Assembly (NCBI GenBank): GCA_964019695.1
Contig: OZ026528.1
Location: forward strand, 57,307,602-57,371,601
DNA length: 64,000 nt
Reading direction: 5' to 3'
From: Loripinus fragilis
Lineage: Eukaryota > Mollusca > Bivalvia > Lucinida > Lucinidae
This document shows, one piece after another, positions 1 through 12,600 of this stretch (within the stretch, counting starts at the first letter, position 1; each line of letters opens with the position of its first letter). The notes under the pieces are model-generated. The model made no database searches. It was given only the letters and a program-made list of their open reading frames with translations, and was not told the DNA's origin. The position numbers were made by a program, and so were the translations under genes.

Positions 1-2105
1 AAGCGAAATTTGGCCGTGTTTTGACTATGTATAAGGGGGCCTTATAACGCCTTTGTTTGTGATTTATGACGGTGCAATGCAATTTTTGACAGTCATTTCT
101 GACTTTATTTATTTGGTCTTTCTCAAAAATTCTCAACGAGTGCATCTATGCACAGCGTTAACTGCAACATCCTGAATGCTGGAAACTTTTTGAGATGGCA
201 CTATTTTTCTAAACAGCTTTCATTGCAAACACAGTTTGCTAAAATTAATAATAAAAAAGTTATCCTCGAAAACCAATGTGGGGAAATATAAAAAAGCGAG
301 TTCAGTAGTTTATCAAATCTAATACATGGCATTAAATCACTCCCAGAAAGGTAGTCATATGATAAATTTACCCTTTGTATACTGCTAACCCAATAATGGG
401 TACTTTGGCAAACAGTGCGGACCCAGATAATATGCAGCATAATGCTACATTTTAGCAGGATATGCACTGTTTTCAGAAATACACCATAATTCAGAAAATT
501 CGGCCTGTGACCCTTCCAAATATACAATGAGCAGTACCATACTCATTTTTCCAATATGTATGGGGCAACCACCAGAATACAAAGGTTTAATATAAAAGTT
601 TTCACGTGAGCGCTCACAAATGTGAATTTATTAAGAAGTAAGAACAAAAAACAATGAGATGCAATGTTAAGTTCACAAAAAGGAAAAATGATATGTTGTT
701 TGTCATTTTCACATTGCAAACAAACTATGTTTTGTCGTCAGTGGTGTTTTGGGCTAAAAACAGCAAAAACCAAACACAAAAAACAAGAAAACAACTAAAA
801 ATAAAAACTCAGATAATCCAATTAATTTTCTTACCGAAAGTATCCTTACATAAGTATGCACACAATTACTCGTGGAACACCTTGTTTATATTTATTTTAA
901 TCTTAAAAAAATCAGTCTTCGATAGATGCCAAAAACATAAGCAGTAAACATACCCAACCCTTAAATGACGACCTTGCGAGTAAATTGTAGTTTACAGATA
1001 CTTAATAGATACACACCGAATTACAAGGACAAGGATTTTTGGGAAAAATGGAAACAAATAATCAAAGGGGCGCAACTTAGAAATTAAAAAAGGTGGAACA
1101 ATCATTCTTGTGCAAGGCATGTCGGCTTTACCTAATACACATTCCTGTAAAATTTCATGAATATATCCCAAACGTTACTGAGTTATGGGGTGTACAAGAA
1201 TACAAATTACACAAAATAAGCATTAAAACATTCAAAAGGCAATAACTCTAAAAAAAAAGAATAGAAAGCAACCATAATTATATGCGACACTTTGTCTTGA
1301 CCTGATACACATTCCTATAAAGTTTCATGAAGATCCGTATAACAGTTACTGAGTTATGGTGCATACAAGTTGTTTTTAACAATATTCAAAGGTGCAGAAC
1401 TCAGAAACTAAGAAAGGGGGAACAATCATTTCTTGTGTGGGACACATTGTCTTGACCTAATATACTTTTCTATAAAATATCATGAAGATATCTTGAAAAT
1501 TGTTAACGGCTGGATGGACGGACAGACAGAAAGACAGACAGACATCGCCATGCCATAATACGACAATTTTTTTTCAAAAAGGGGCATATAAAAATAAGAA
1601 ACACATTCTTGCACACAAGATCGGGATTTTCAGTGTTTTTGCCCATGTCAGAAAATTCAATCACATATACCCTGTACCAACGTGTGGGAAAGATATAAAT
1701 TGGACATCCGCTCGTCAAAAGTAAGTGACGTCATTGTAAAGTATGGGACCGGATTGAACTCGCGATCTTACATACTAACCCGTGGGAAAGATAAAAATCA
1801 AACAGCCGCATGTTGGAAGACAAGTGACATCATTGTTATGTTAAAGTTACCTTAGCGTGATACATCACATCCCAGTGTATTCAGGAGCTTCTGGGAGCCT
1901 TTTTTTGGAATAAAATATGTGGTATTTAATTGTGAGCAAGAAAAAGAATCCTGTGTGAGGAATGGTTAGAAAAGTCCGTCCCTTGCTATCACCATTTGTC
2001 ATCGGCGACCCTTTGGATGGATTATTCTATCCCACCCTCACTTACATGATATATTATTATACTATCAGAGTTTGAATGTTTGAGCTTATACTATATTTGA
2101 CTTAC
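1..2105. other. Intron after the TM6 exon; repeats only
   Basis: No TM7-like exon was recognised. Positions 1040-1500 hold about three degenerate units of 155-170 bp (a shared motif, TTCATGAA after a pyrimidine-rich run, near 1134, 1303 and 1459). Positions 1595-2062 hold a reversed copy of the dispersed fold-back family also seen at 9830, 14530, 18225, 23945 and 61325. A segment at 121-180 is repeated near 61068-61130. Confidence 0.6.
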
Positions 2106-3613
2106 CAAGGATGACAATAGGTAACCAACATAGTAGATCAGTTCCAGCAACCATCATTAGATGTCGGGCAACCTTAACGTCATTCTTTCTGCCTTTGACG
2201 TTTTTTGTCAACTTCATATTAGAAACTATCATCACTTCATGGTAAATAAGCCACTGACCATACATAATAAGGACCGTAGTGATGAAGTTAAACCCAATAA
2301 ACACTGATACTGCAAACTCCCAGCCAGGAAATCTGTGTTTAGTTATAGGTAAAGCCAAACAAACACCAGATGTAGAATAAAACTGATGTTCAAAGTATGG
2401 GGTGAAGATAACAGGAACTGTAGATACTATGATACCAACGAACCAAGAGACAGCAGTCAAAATAGTTGCTCCTCTTTGCTTGATGCGGTACTCTCCAAAT
2501 GGGTACTTAACCACAATGATTCTATCTAGTGTTATTAATCCAATGAAGATGATAGATGCCTCACTAGATAATGAAGCAAAGATACCAGCCAAATTACATA
2601 GAATACTATTCTTCCATGAGTATGCGTGCATACTGTATTCACCACGGTAATTCATGTCAGCGCTGGCTATTATAACAAGATATATGCCCATAAGAAAATC
2701 TGAAATAGCAAGATTTGAAACAAACATACCATATCCGAGTTTCAGTTTATCTCGCTGGTAGATCAGATGATACAGCAGTGAAAATGTATTACCCAATAAA
2801 CCAAATAGCCCCACAATCCAAATAAATGATCGCAATATTTGGTTCCACATTAAATCAGAACAAGATGAAAACGCATCGCTATGTGGCAGGCAGTTTTCAT
2901 CAGCTAGAAACTCAGGTTTGATGCAACATAACGCAAAATCATTAGTTACAAGAATATTTACATGTTCCAATCCTTTGAACATTTCTAAAGATATAGTCTC
3001 AAACTTTGTTGTACTAAGAAATATTTCTTCAACATACAATCTTTCAAATGCATAGTTGTCAACATTTTTAATAATTGTCTCTGATATTTCAAGCCTGTCT
3101 AAGTTTAGAGAGGCAAACGATGCCCTTGACAGTCGCTCTATATAGAGATTTCTGAGCTCAAGGACGGAAATAGACAATAGGCCCATAAAAGCTTCTGAAG
3201 AAATGGTCAACATATGTAAGTTTGCGTTAAGCTTCAATAGTTTAAGGCGATCTTGATGGAGGAATAAATGGGTTTCAAGTATTTCTAAACGATTAAAACT
3301 GATATCAAGAATCAATAAATTTCTCAAAGTGTTCAATAAGCCAAATGAGAGATTATGAATTTCACAATCTGATAAGTTTAGATAAGCAAGGTTTACTGCA
3401 TAGTCATGTTCAAAGGAGATATATGATAAGGCATTTGGTCTTCCACTGATGTCAAGCATTCTTGTAGATGAAGATATATTGATAGGAGAGGTTTGATTGT
3501 GGTAGTTTGGGTCAGTGCAGTCAACACTTAAACCAACACACGAACAGCTCTCAGGACACCTACAATAAATATGCTGAGAATCAACACAATTTACATTTAC
3601 ATTAATAATTGTT
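2106..3613 (-). CDS. Exon: leucine-rich repeats, Cys hinge and TM1-TM6 of a class A LGR-type receptor
   Basis: 1508 bp. The acceptor is CTTTTTTCAG at 3614, the donor CTTG|GTAAGT at 2105. Order by position: Cys cluster CRCPESCSC (about 3500-3590), roughly six leucine-rich repeats (about 3000-3420), a hinge with FALCC and FSSCSDL (about 2850-2950), then TM1 with LLGN (about 2765-2840), TM2 NLAISDFLMG, TM3 ending LDRIIVVKYPF in place of DRY, TM4, TM5, and TM6 with DLLCWLPIV near 2110-2140. This matches the relaxin-receptor/GRL101 class of rhodopsin-family GPCRs. TM7 with NPxxY and the cytoplasmic tail are in a later exon that I could not find at 1-2105. Confidence 0.93.
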
Positions 3614-6600
3614 CTGAAAAAAGAAACTGTCCATTAGGGTAAGATAAACATGTGTAAATTATCATGATTTGTAAATTAGGTTATGAACTTTTAATATACA
3701 ATAACATTTATGATATTATATTGACCTTTTGCATTCCAACGATGAATAAAGATCAAGACTTGATTTCATAGTTCTGCGTTGTGGTCCTTTAGCATGACAC
3801 ATTTATCCTAGCTTAGTACTGGTTCAACCCAGAAAGACCCGTCCCTGTTTAACTGAAAGATTGTTGATGGGACGTAAAGAATCAAGTCAAAAATTGTTTT
3901 CATAGTTGTGCAAGCTTTGGTCATTATGTCTGAAAAACAACAACAACAACATTTGAGCCGTTACATGAGATCTCCAACAATATGGTATGTGTGACCAACA
4001 AAGCCTCAGATCACCTGGCGTATATGCGCAGTCTGATCAGAACCTTTGTTAGTTGCTTGAGTATTCTATGAGTGTTAAACTACTGACCAAGCAGCATTTG
4101 TAGTTTCAAAGGTTAAAAGGAGGCTGCACAGGCTCATAGGAGCCTATTCATGTCAAAATGCCACATTGTTGTAAATCTCATGTTGCAGCTCAAATATACT
4201 CAGAAAAACAATTGAAGGATATTAAGATTCTTTTGACTTTATAACATTTAAGAAAATAATTTTCAATCAAAGTATTTTCATGTCTAGTAGAACTACCACT
4301 ATGCAACTCAGCAAAATGCAAAATGAAATTTACGGGTCATTGGTTACAAAACAGTACCACACCAAATGTACCAACCCTCTCTACCCAAAGTTCACAAGCA
4401 ATAAATTTAGCGCCTATAATTTTTGCTGCAACCTTTACCTGGTCATTGCCTATGTTCTAATTCCAACCACAGACAAGTGTTTGCACCCATTTATCAGCCA
4501 TTGCCCCCTCATAATGGGACAACTTCTTCAACAAAAAGCACAGATATGGCATACCCGAGCCAATATGACAATAAATTGGCAGTAAAACACAGAAAACAAC
4601 TGCAAAATTAGGTGCCAAACTTTTGAGGGAGAGCCAGCAATGGTTTTGGAGCCAGTCATTGTGGGATACAAACGATAAAAATGGTTTTCAATCATTTTTG
4701 AACGTTAGTGACTTTTCGGTATAAAGGGTTGCACCATTTGGATTTGTATGGTACTAAAACCTTTGAAGCGTGACTGAGTCAAGCATCCATTTTGATTGCA
4801 GATATCTGGAACTATGAAATGCATGCATAATTAGTTTAGTTTTTAATTGTATTGAATGTTAGAGATGGGACTGAATCTAAATATCCTTCAATTGTTTCTG
4901 AGTATAGATTGCCCTCTTAATTCAGCAGTGAAATGTTTACATAATCTGTGGATATGAACAATCTAATCCATCAATTTTATATTTTAGTGGAAATATGGCT
5001 CTTTCTTTTTAAACAAAGGCGCTTACTGGACCACGTTTCTTATTTACAATGGATATATTACATTTACTACCTCCTCTCTGTCAAGCTCAGATGTCAGAGG
5101 TTATTTGAATTGATTCTTTTTCTGTGATGATTCATGGAATAAGTTGGAGGCCTGATCTTTGCATCCTTACTTACTTTCTATGCATTAACATCTGCTGGGC
5201 CCCAAGGGTGGTGTTGAAACCCAGGCCTGAAAGGCGAGGGTTTTAATGACCCCGAGGGGTCTAGCAGATGTTGGTGTATCAGAAAACCATGTTTGATCGT
5301 TATTATTGTATCAAGTCATTTTGAAAACTTTTTATTGATCCACATCAGAACTAAGGGTGAGTTTTGCACCGTTAGACATGGTGATGTCCTCCAGTGATTT
5401 TGTTTTGCTGATCGTTTTAAGATGGTGCTTCTTTTGTGGATTTTTTTTTGTTATTTATGTTTCATGTTTATCTTAGTAAATGCAATCTTGTCGTGTGATC
5501 ACCTGCTGGGAAAGGGATTCTCTCTTGGCTCTCTTGTGTTTTGTGTTTTCTTGTGTTTTATCACTTTTCAATATGGGGTTTGGGATGAGGTATGGTATTA
5601 TATGACTTTTTGTGTACTGTAAAGGCGGCACCTAATGAATGCGTAATTAGGACTCAAATACCTTAGGCATAGGTAAAGGCTGTATATGAGGCGTGGTTTT
5701 ATTCAAAAGTAACTGTATCATCTAGCGCCATTACCTCAGTATAGACGCAAAGCACATTATTTAGTCCTTAAAACTCTAGTAAAATAACTGCATCTGAAAA
5801 TGTCTATTTAACATTAGCATAGAGGCAAACATTGTTGACCCAGATCAGACTGCTCCTACATGGTCTACACTGTTTTTCTATGAGGCTTCAAATATTTTAG
5901 TGGACGACAAAAACATATTTTATGTGATTATGCACTTTAAGGGTTAATAAATGTGAGTTCAGTGTGTATACGGTTAGGATTTTCATGAAATGCACACACG
6001 TTTGCGCGGCCCAAACAACTGATTTATTTTTCACCAAATTATAAATAAAACCTGATTCCCTTGTTTGGCAGATGAAATAGCTGAACCACGTCCAGATATG
6101 AATATTAAAGTTGCTGCCTTTACAGTAAGCGAAAAGTTTATTATTACTTGATTGTATATATTTCGGATCTGTCTTTCTCTCTACTTATAGGATACCCAGA
6201 AGAAGGTTTTCTCGCGTTGTAGCCCAATTAATATACTCACTTAAAATCACACAATCTTTCATCATCTCCTGCAGGACACTGTTTCCTACCATCACAGATG
6301 TAGAGTGAAGGAAGGCATATACTTGAATGGGAGCAGTGAAATTGAGAAATGCATGTACGTATGTCTGTAATATATAAATAAAAGACACTCGTACTACAAG
6401 CAAAATATTGTCCGCATCCACACAGTCAGACATGTACATGTACTATGTCAATTCCTTAAATCAAAAACAATAGAATTTCATGAATTATTAACTTATACTG
6501 TAACTATGTTCTACCTAGATCAATCATTCCAGTGGCTGAAAAGTAATTAAAACTACCTTTGTAACATGTAACAGCCAATACTAAGTTTACTCTTAGGGTA

Positions 6601-9600
6601 TGGTCAGCCTGATAAGTACCTTTTCTGACCCTTGTAAAAGTCAGGAGTAGATAGTGGGCTTAGCACAAATGGCGTGGGTCGAGAGTGTATTTTGAAGAGT
6701 GAAAATATTGATCTGATTTAAACAGTTTCCGCAGGATATGATCAAAACCAATGGTGAATCTCAATAAGGTATTGATAAGTCTACCACCATACGACATTGG
6801 TCTGTGGTCAACCTTTTGATGTATGAGCAATCAATCGAAAGAGGTGCAATTTTTTCAAGGAAAAATACTTTTCAAAAACCTCGCTCAAATTCACATTTAA
6901 CTGCATTTATCAGGAATGAACCTATTGCATGAGAAAGATCAACCCCTTTCCTTCCATTATGCCAAACGACAGTCCTCATTTCCCTTAATTGAAGTTATTG
7001 AAGAAAGAAGATGGCAAATGAGTAAAAATATAATAACGTTAAGCACATTTATCAATTCAAAAATGATAGCTTTAGCCCAGTTTATATACAAAACATCCTA
7101 GCGTTTAGACCAGTTAAATCTTATTTCATATAGTCAGTTTGAAAAGTTTTTTGCTTATGGTCCTTGCTTTTTTGCATCAAAAATCAATTGTTTAAATTCT
7201 ATTGCGCGCCTAATAGCGACTAATTCTATGTACATTTGTTAAATTAGATGCAATACGTTCCAAGTAGTGCAATATAATTAATTATTTTCTTTGTCATTGC
7301 TTCCAAAAGAAAGTGAGTATGATTAGGAAATAGCACAGATAGACACTGCAGACCAACCCATGGCACAATGAGGAAGAGCCACAGAACATTAACAGTAACA
7401 AGACATCAGACATGGTAGATTAACTATCATAAACACCTCACATTATCACCACCGTGTAACAATATCAAACATTTTGAACGATTCATCTTCTTTTAATGGA
7501 TATGCATTGTACTGGGTTCAAATGGTGGTAGACTAATCAATACCTAATTGAAATTCACCATTGGTTTGGATCCAATCCTGTGGAAACTGTTTAAATCAGG
7601 TCAATACTTACACTCTTCAAAAAACGCCATCAACTCACGCCAACTGTGCTAAACGCATCATCTGTGCAAAACAAATTGGGTTGGACAGTGTGTAAAGTCG
7701 CAAAGGAGTATTGATCTCAAAGTGTTGATATCTAACCTGACTTTTCGGTGTAATGCAATTAATTGGAGCATTTGACATGACTCTCCTTTGCTTACCATAG
7801 TAACCTTTTAAGGGCTTTTAGTATACAGATATTTTAAGAGACACAATTTATTACGTGTTGGTATTAGCAGTTTGTACTACATACCAATCTATATTGATAA
7901 TTTTTATCAATCATACACATTTGAAATAATAAACAACAGGCTTAAAGACACACATTCTCTAGGTTATGCTGCAAAAGATAACCAAGAATAAAGGCTGTCT
8001 TTTCATCCATTTTTACATCATGAATCCGCATAATGCAGGACTTCAGCAATCTGTTAATTTATGTATGGGCCTCGACGCAAGAAAACCTACTCTCAGGGTG
8101 TGTGAATAACACATCTGCGCAGTGTGATCAGCGCCTTTGTTATTTACTTTGTAGAAAGTTACTTATCTAAACTTGCTATAGACGAAGTTTCAATTTTCAG
8201 GCTAGTCTGTGTAGCTGAGGAGACTGGTTTGAGTCTCCCTTTGTCTGAAACCACCAAGAAAGGTTTTGTCGCGTCATGGCCCATATACAACACATATAAG
8301 CTTTTCATAAAAGCTTGCCATCTTTCAGCACTTAACTAAAAACGGTTGCTGTCTACTGACAGAAAGTACAGTACCCATTTGAAAGCAAAATGTCGGTAGC
8401 TGTGAGATGTCGATGGTCTGAGCGAGTCATTTTAATGTTGTGACACCATGAGACAATACATAAGGCTACACCAGTTAGCCTGTGCTACCATACAGGTTGC
8501 AAACTTAGTCAATTCAAAATTTTAGAGAGCTTGGCTTCGACATTGAAGTTAACTGCATGAAACTTAAAAAGTCTTCCATTTACCTGTTGATGTATTCTAA
8601 AGTTTTTCGTTACTGTAACAAATTCATGCAAATTTTCAAACTTACTTTATCCATTTGTTTTGACGCTATACTGTTTTCTGATTCAATCATTTTAATTTGT
8701 TTTATCATATGTCGGCACTTCTGCGAGTGATATAATAACATTTATTAAAATCGATAAACCACAAAGTTAAGGATTTTTATGTTTACTAGTTTATGAAATG
8801 ACACACATAACAATGTCACGTATATAGGGCAAAATATTTACGTTTTCATATCAAAACGTGATTTAAAATAAATTTCTTGAACGCCATATGATTAATATAA
8901 TCTAAATTTTGTGTGTAATATTGAATTCATGAAACTGGTTGTGAAAAAGCGTTAAAATACTCAAAGCATTAAATGCTCAGCTGGCATCCCATTTTATCGC
9001 TTTCCCTCAACTTGTTTAATTAATTAAGTATAACATGAGCACTTGTGCAAAATCCTCTATGTTACCTACTGAGTATGACTAGGAAATGCAATAATTATAG
9101 ATCAACTCATGGCATCGTGTGCATGAGACATTACAGCACATATAGATAAAGGCACACACATGAAACAATGAATGCAAAAAGTAAAGCAGCCAGCTTTCAC
9201 TTTCTGAGCAAGATGAATGTTAAACTAGAAAAGACACAAAGAAGTAATGGTTATGTCCCATTTTTTAATCTAGCAAACTGAAAAAAAAGTTTATCTAAAG
9301 CCACTGTGTAAAAGTGAAATGTATACTTTTACATTAAAATTAACAAAATGTCCCATAGCTGATAACCCCTATAATTACGAATGATCACGTTTATGGCCTA
9401 AACATTATAAATCATATCAGTTGGTAGAGCGTTAGACTTGGGATCCAAGGGTTTGTTTTTTAACACTCACTGGGGTCACTATTTTGTGGTCTTAAACAAG
9501 ACATTTTATCCGCTACTAAGGACTGGTTAGACCCAAAAAGGCAGGAAATCGACCCAACATGACTGAACTTTTTGACTTGGAAGTAAAGCATCAACACAAA

Positions 9601-12600
9601 CAAACTGTTATTTTAAGATATGTAATGGATGTGCCATCTTTCTACTAGCAGCATACATACCACAGCTATCTTCGTCTTGGCCATCAGCACATTGAGAAAT
9701 TCCATCACACACATATTGAGCATCTAAACAGAAACTTCCTCGGCATTTAAAATAGTTTTCTGGGCACACAAACGTTTCTGAAATTATAATTGATTCTTGC
9801 ACACCGGATAGGGACATCTGAGAATTTACTATATTTTTAAAGAAAATCTTATCTAACCCATGCTATCTTACCCAGGCTGTCACGTGAGGGCTAAATACAT
9901 CGGTTGTATTGGAACTCACGCACATGGTCGTCAAGTGTCGTTATTGTTATTTCAAAGTGACATCATCATAGCATGTCGCATCTCAGCGTATTCAAGAACG
10001 TCTGGGAGCCTTTTTCTTAAGAATAAAATGTTGTATCTAATGGTGAGCAAGCAAAAGAATCCATTATTCGGGTTAGAGTAGGATAGAAAAATCCATCCCT
10101 CCAGATCACCGTTTGTCATCACTCGGCAAGCCTTGTGATGGTAAATGGTGATCCTTGGGACAGATTTGTCTATCCTACCCTCACACTCATGATAGATTCT
10201 TATATTATTCCACTAACATAGAGCTTCTGTGACTATCCCGATGACCAAAATGACCAATTCATGAAACTGTGGTTCTTATAAAAAATGCGAGAATTTTATT
10301 TTTCGAGAATAGCATTAAAAGACATTTTTGCAATGTTTAAAATTCTCGCCTGGAGCCTGATTTACCTAAATCAGAAAATTGCCAAGTTGTTTCACTATTT
10401 TGCAATTTTATTTTTCGTGAAACTTTTTTACATTAACATCATTTGCATCAAGTCGTTTTTAAGCATACATTCTCAGCTACCTAGAGGCATAAATTATAGC
10501 TCCAAGCCTTTGTCTAGATCTTGTATGCTTAGGCGATGCAGTAAATAGCAACATTCTCACGCGCTGGTCCATATATTTAGGGGATAACAGTAATGAAAAT
10601 TTTCATTTGAAGAGGTATATTGTCTGATATACGGTTGGAAATTTAGTTTTACTGCGAAGAGCGAGCAGAGCCGTAAAACATGCTTTCTGAACCTATATCC
10701 AATGATATAATTCCCCAAATCAAAATTTTGAATATGGTTATCCCCATTCTAATGCACTTCTGCGGTTTGATCTCAAATTGGAGCGTTGCAAGCCGCATAA
10801 AGCCGCACGTCATTCAACAAAATGTGACGTAATTGATGACGTCAAACTATTTCTGACAGTAAATCGCAGTATTTATTGTCACAAATTTTTGACGTTATCC
10901 AATCAAACGTGGCGTAACAAAAGCAAGTGCATTAGTATGCCCATCACATGACAATAAATCAATATCAAAGTTATAGACAAGTAAGTGAGAATGGCTAGGA
11001 AATACCCGAATAACACACTGCAGAATAACCCACCACACAATGAGAAAAGCAACAAAACACTAACAGTTGCAGAACACCAGGAAGAAAATAAAAATGTAAA
11101 GCAACCAGCTCTCTCTTCGTCGTCAAGTTGATTACAAAACTATAAAGGTCACTAAGTAATGCATATCAAAACAAGCACCAAACACAAAACCCCACAAAAA
11201 TGGGAGAAACATTAAACAATGAATCAACAACAAAAGAACCACCGCCTTAGAACACAAATGCAGCCTAATTCACCAGAGGCAAATCCTCGCCCTAGATTCT
11301 GTTATTTAGCTCGCATAGAGGCTAACTAAAATCAAATTGTAATGTTAGCAAAAAATATAAAATTAAAAAAAGCTAAATGAAAAGTAATATTTAATAAAAA
11401 AACGTAAAGGAATTGTATTTTCAGTGTTGAACAGTTTTCTACTTTATGTACCATACTGTAATGTATTTATTTCGTTAAATAAAAGCATTTTTCCAGTTTG
11501 CAAATAACACAGATTATCAGACCTACTAAAGCATGTAAAATTGGTCGTTTACATTACAGTTAGTGTATTTAATTTGCTTTTCTCCCAGTGAGGAAACATT
11601 AATTATTCAGGAAGCTCTCATATCAGCTAAACAATTAATGATTTTACAACAGCAGATTCAAGAGTAATTATTTTCTTGTGAAAATTTTCAACGTTTGATT
11701 AAAAGGTAACATTATAATGCCACATACGGCAATTCTGGAGGTGTTCAAGGGAACGACAGCCAATTATATGGTAGAATTCATCCAATCTGTACAGACATCT
11801 GTTTTCAATAGAAGTTGTAAAACCATAACCACATGCGAGTCCAGGGCTTTCTTCCTTGTGATCTGCAACGATATAACAAGTAAGTACCTAAATTTCTCAA
11901 AACAATAGTTCTATCATTTTACAGATTTTCACAAAAACTCAAAATATACAAGGCAAATTTGTCAAATTTATATTCACAATGAAGGGTTGTTTTAGAGATA
12001 CATTTGTACCTGTAAACTACAAAATATAAATCTAACTTCCCAAACCATTAAGTTCATATTTGGTATCATTCAGATTAAAACAAAAGCCTGTCAACTATAG
12101 TTTAGTGCGTACGTGCCTAGTTCATAAAATATACTTTTCTGCACAATTTCAATACCTGACATTTCAACCTGAACCCAGAGGTCAGGGGTGTATATAAGGA
12201 CAATGTGCAAGAAATAGTTTGTCTCAGCGATAAGATTTCTTTATTTCTGACTTGTGACTGTTTGTGAGTAAGAAATACTTTACTTTAAATGACTGTTTGT
12301 TGGTATTGGCATTTTATTTATAATGACTGCATGTGGGTAATATGCACTTTAATCATAATAGCTGTCGGCATGTGTGCATCTGTTTTTGATATCGATAACG
12401 CCATATTTACAATAAACCAGGGTACTGGGCAGTTTAAATGGGGACCATGTTTCATGTGGATATTGGGCTATGTTTACTGCACTGTAATCATGAGCACTAT
12501 TAAAACGTGAGTATGATCAGGAAATACCACAATCACACACTGCAGACCAACCCACAGCACCATGAGGAAGAGCCACAGAACATAACCAGTAAAAAGACAC

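Larger units (their letters stand above)
3614..6240. other. Intron between LDLa and LRR/7TM exons
   Basis: Contains a SINE-body-like segment near 3770-3900, a miniature inverted-repeat element at 3952-4194 and a small fold-back at 5187-5272. No other gene was recognised. Confidence 0.6.
6365..9660. other. Intron between two LDLa exons
   Basis: Holds a long inverted-repeat element (6655-7665), partial copies of dispersed family C (7312-7440 and 9065-9245), a MITE of family B (8063-8286) and a tRNA-like SINE relic (9417-9570). Nothing coding was recognised. Confidence 0.6.

Noticed and set aside
5422..5622. Hydrophobic plus-strand ORF, 66 codons
   Set aside because: T-rich sequence gives apparent hydrophobicity; no motif or splice context.
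12289..12510. Hydrophobic plus-strand ORF
   Set aside because: No family match, flanked by repeats, starts within a locally repeated GACTGTTTGT segment; most likely chance.
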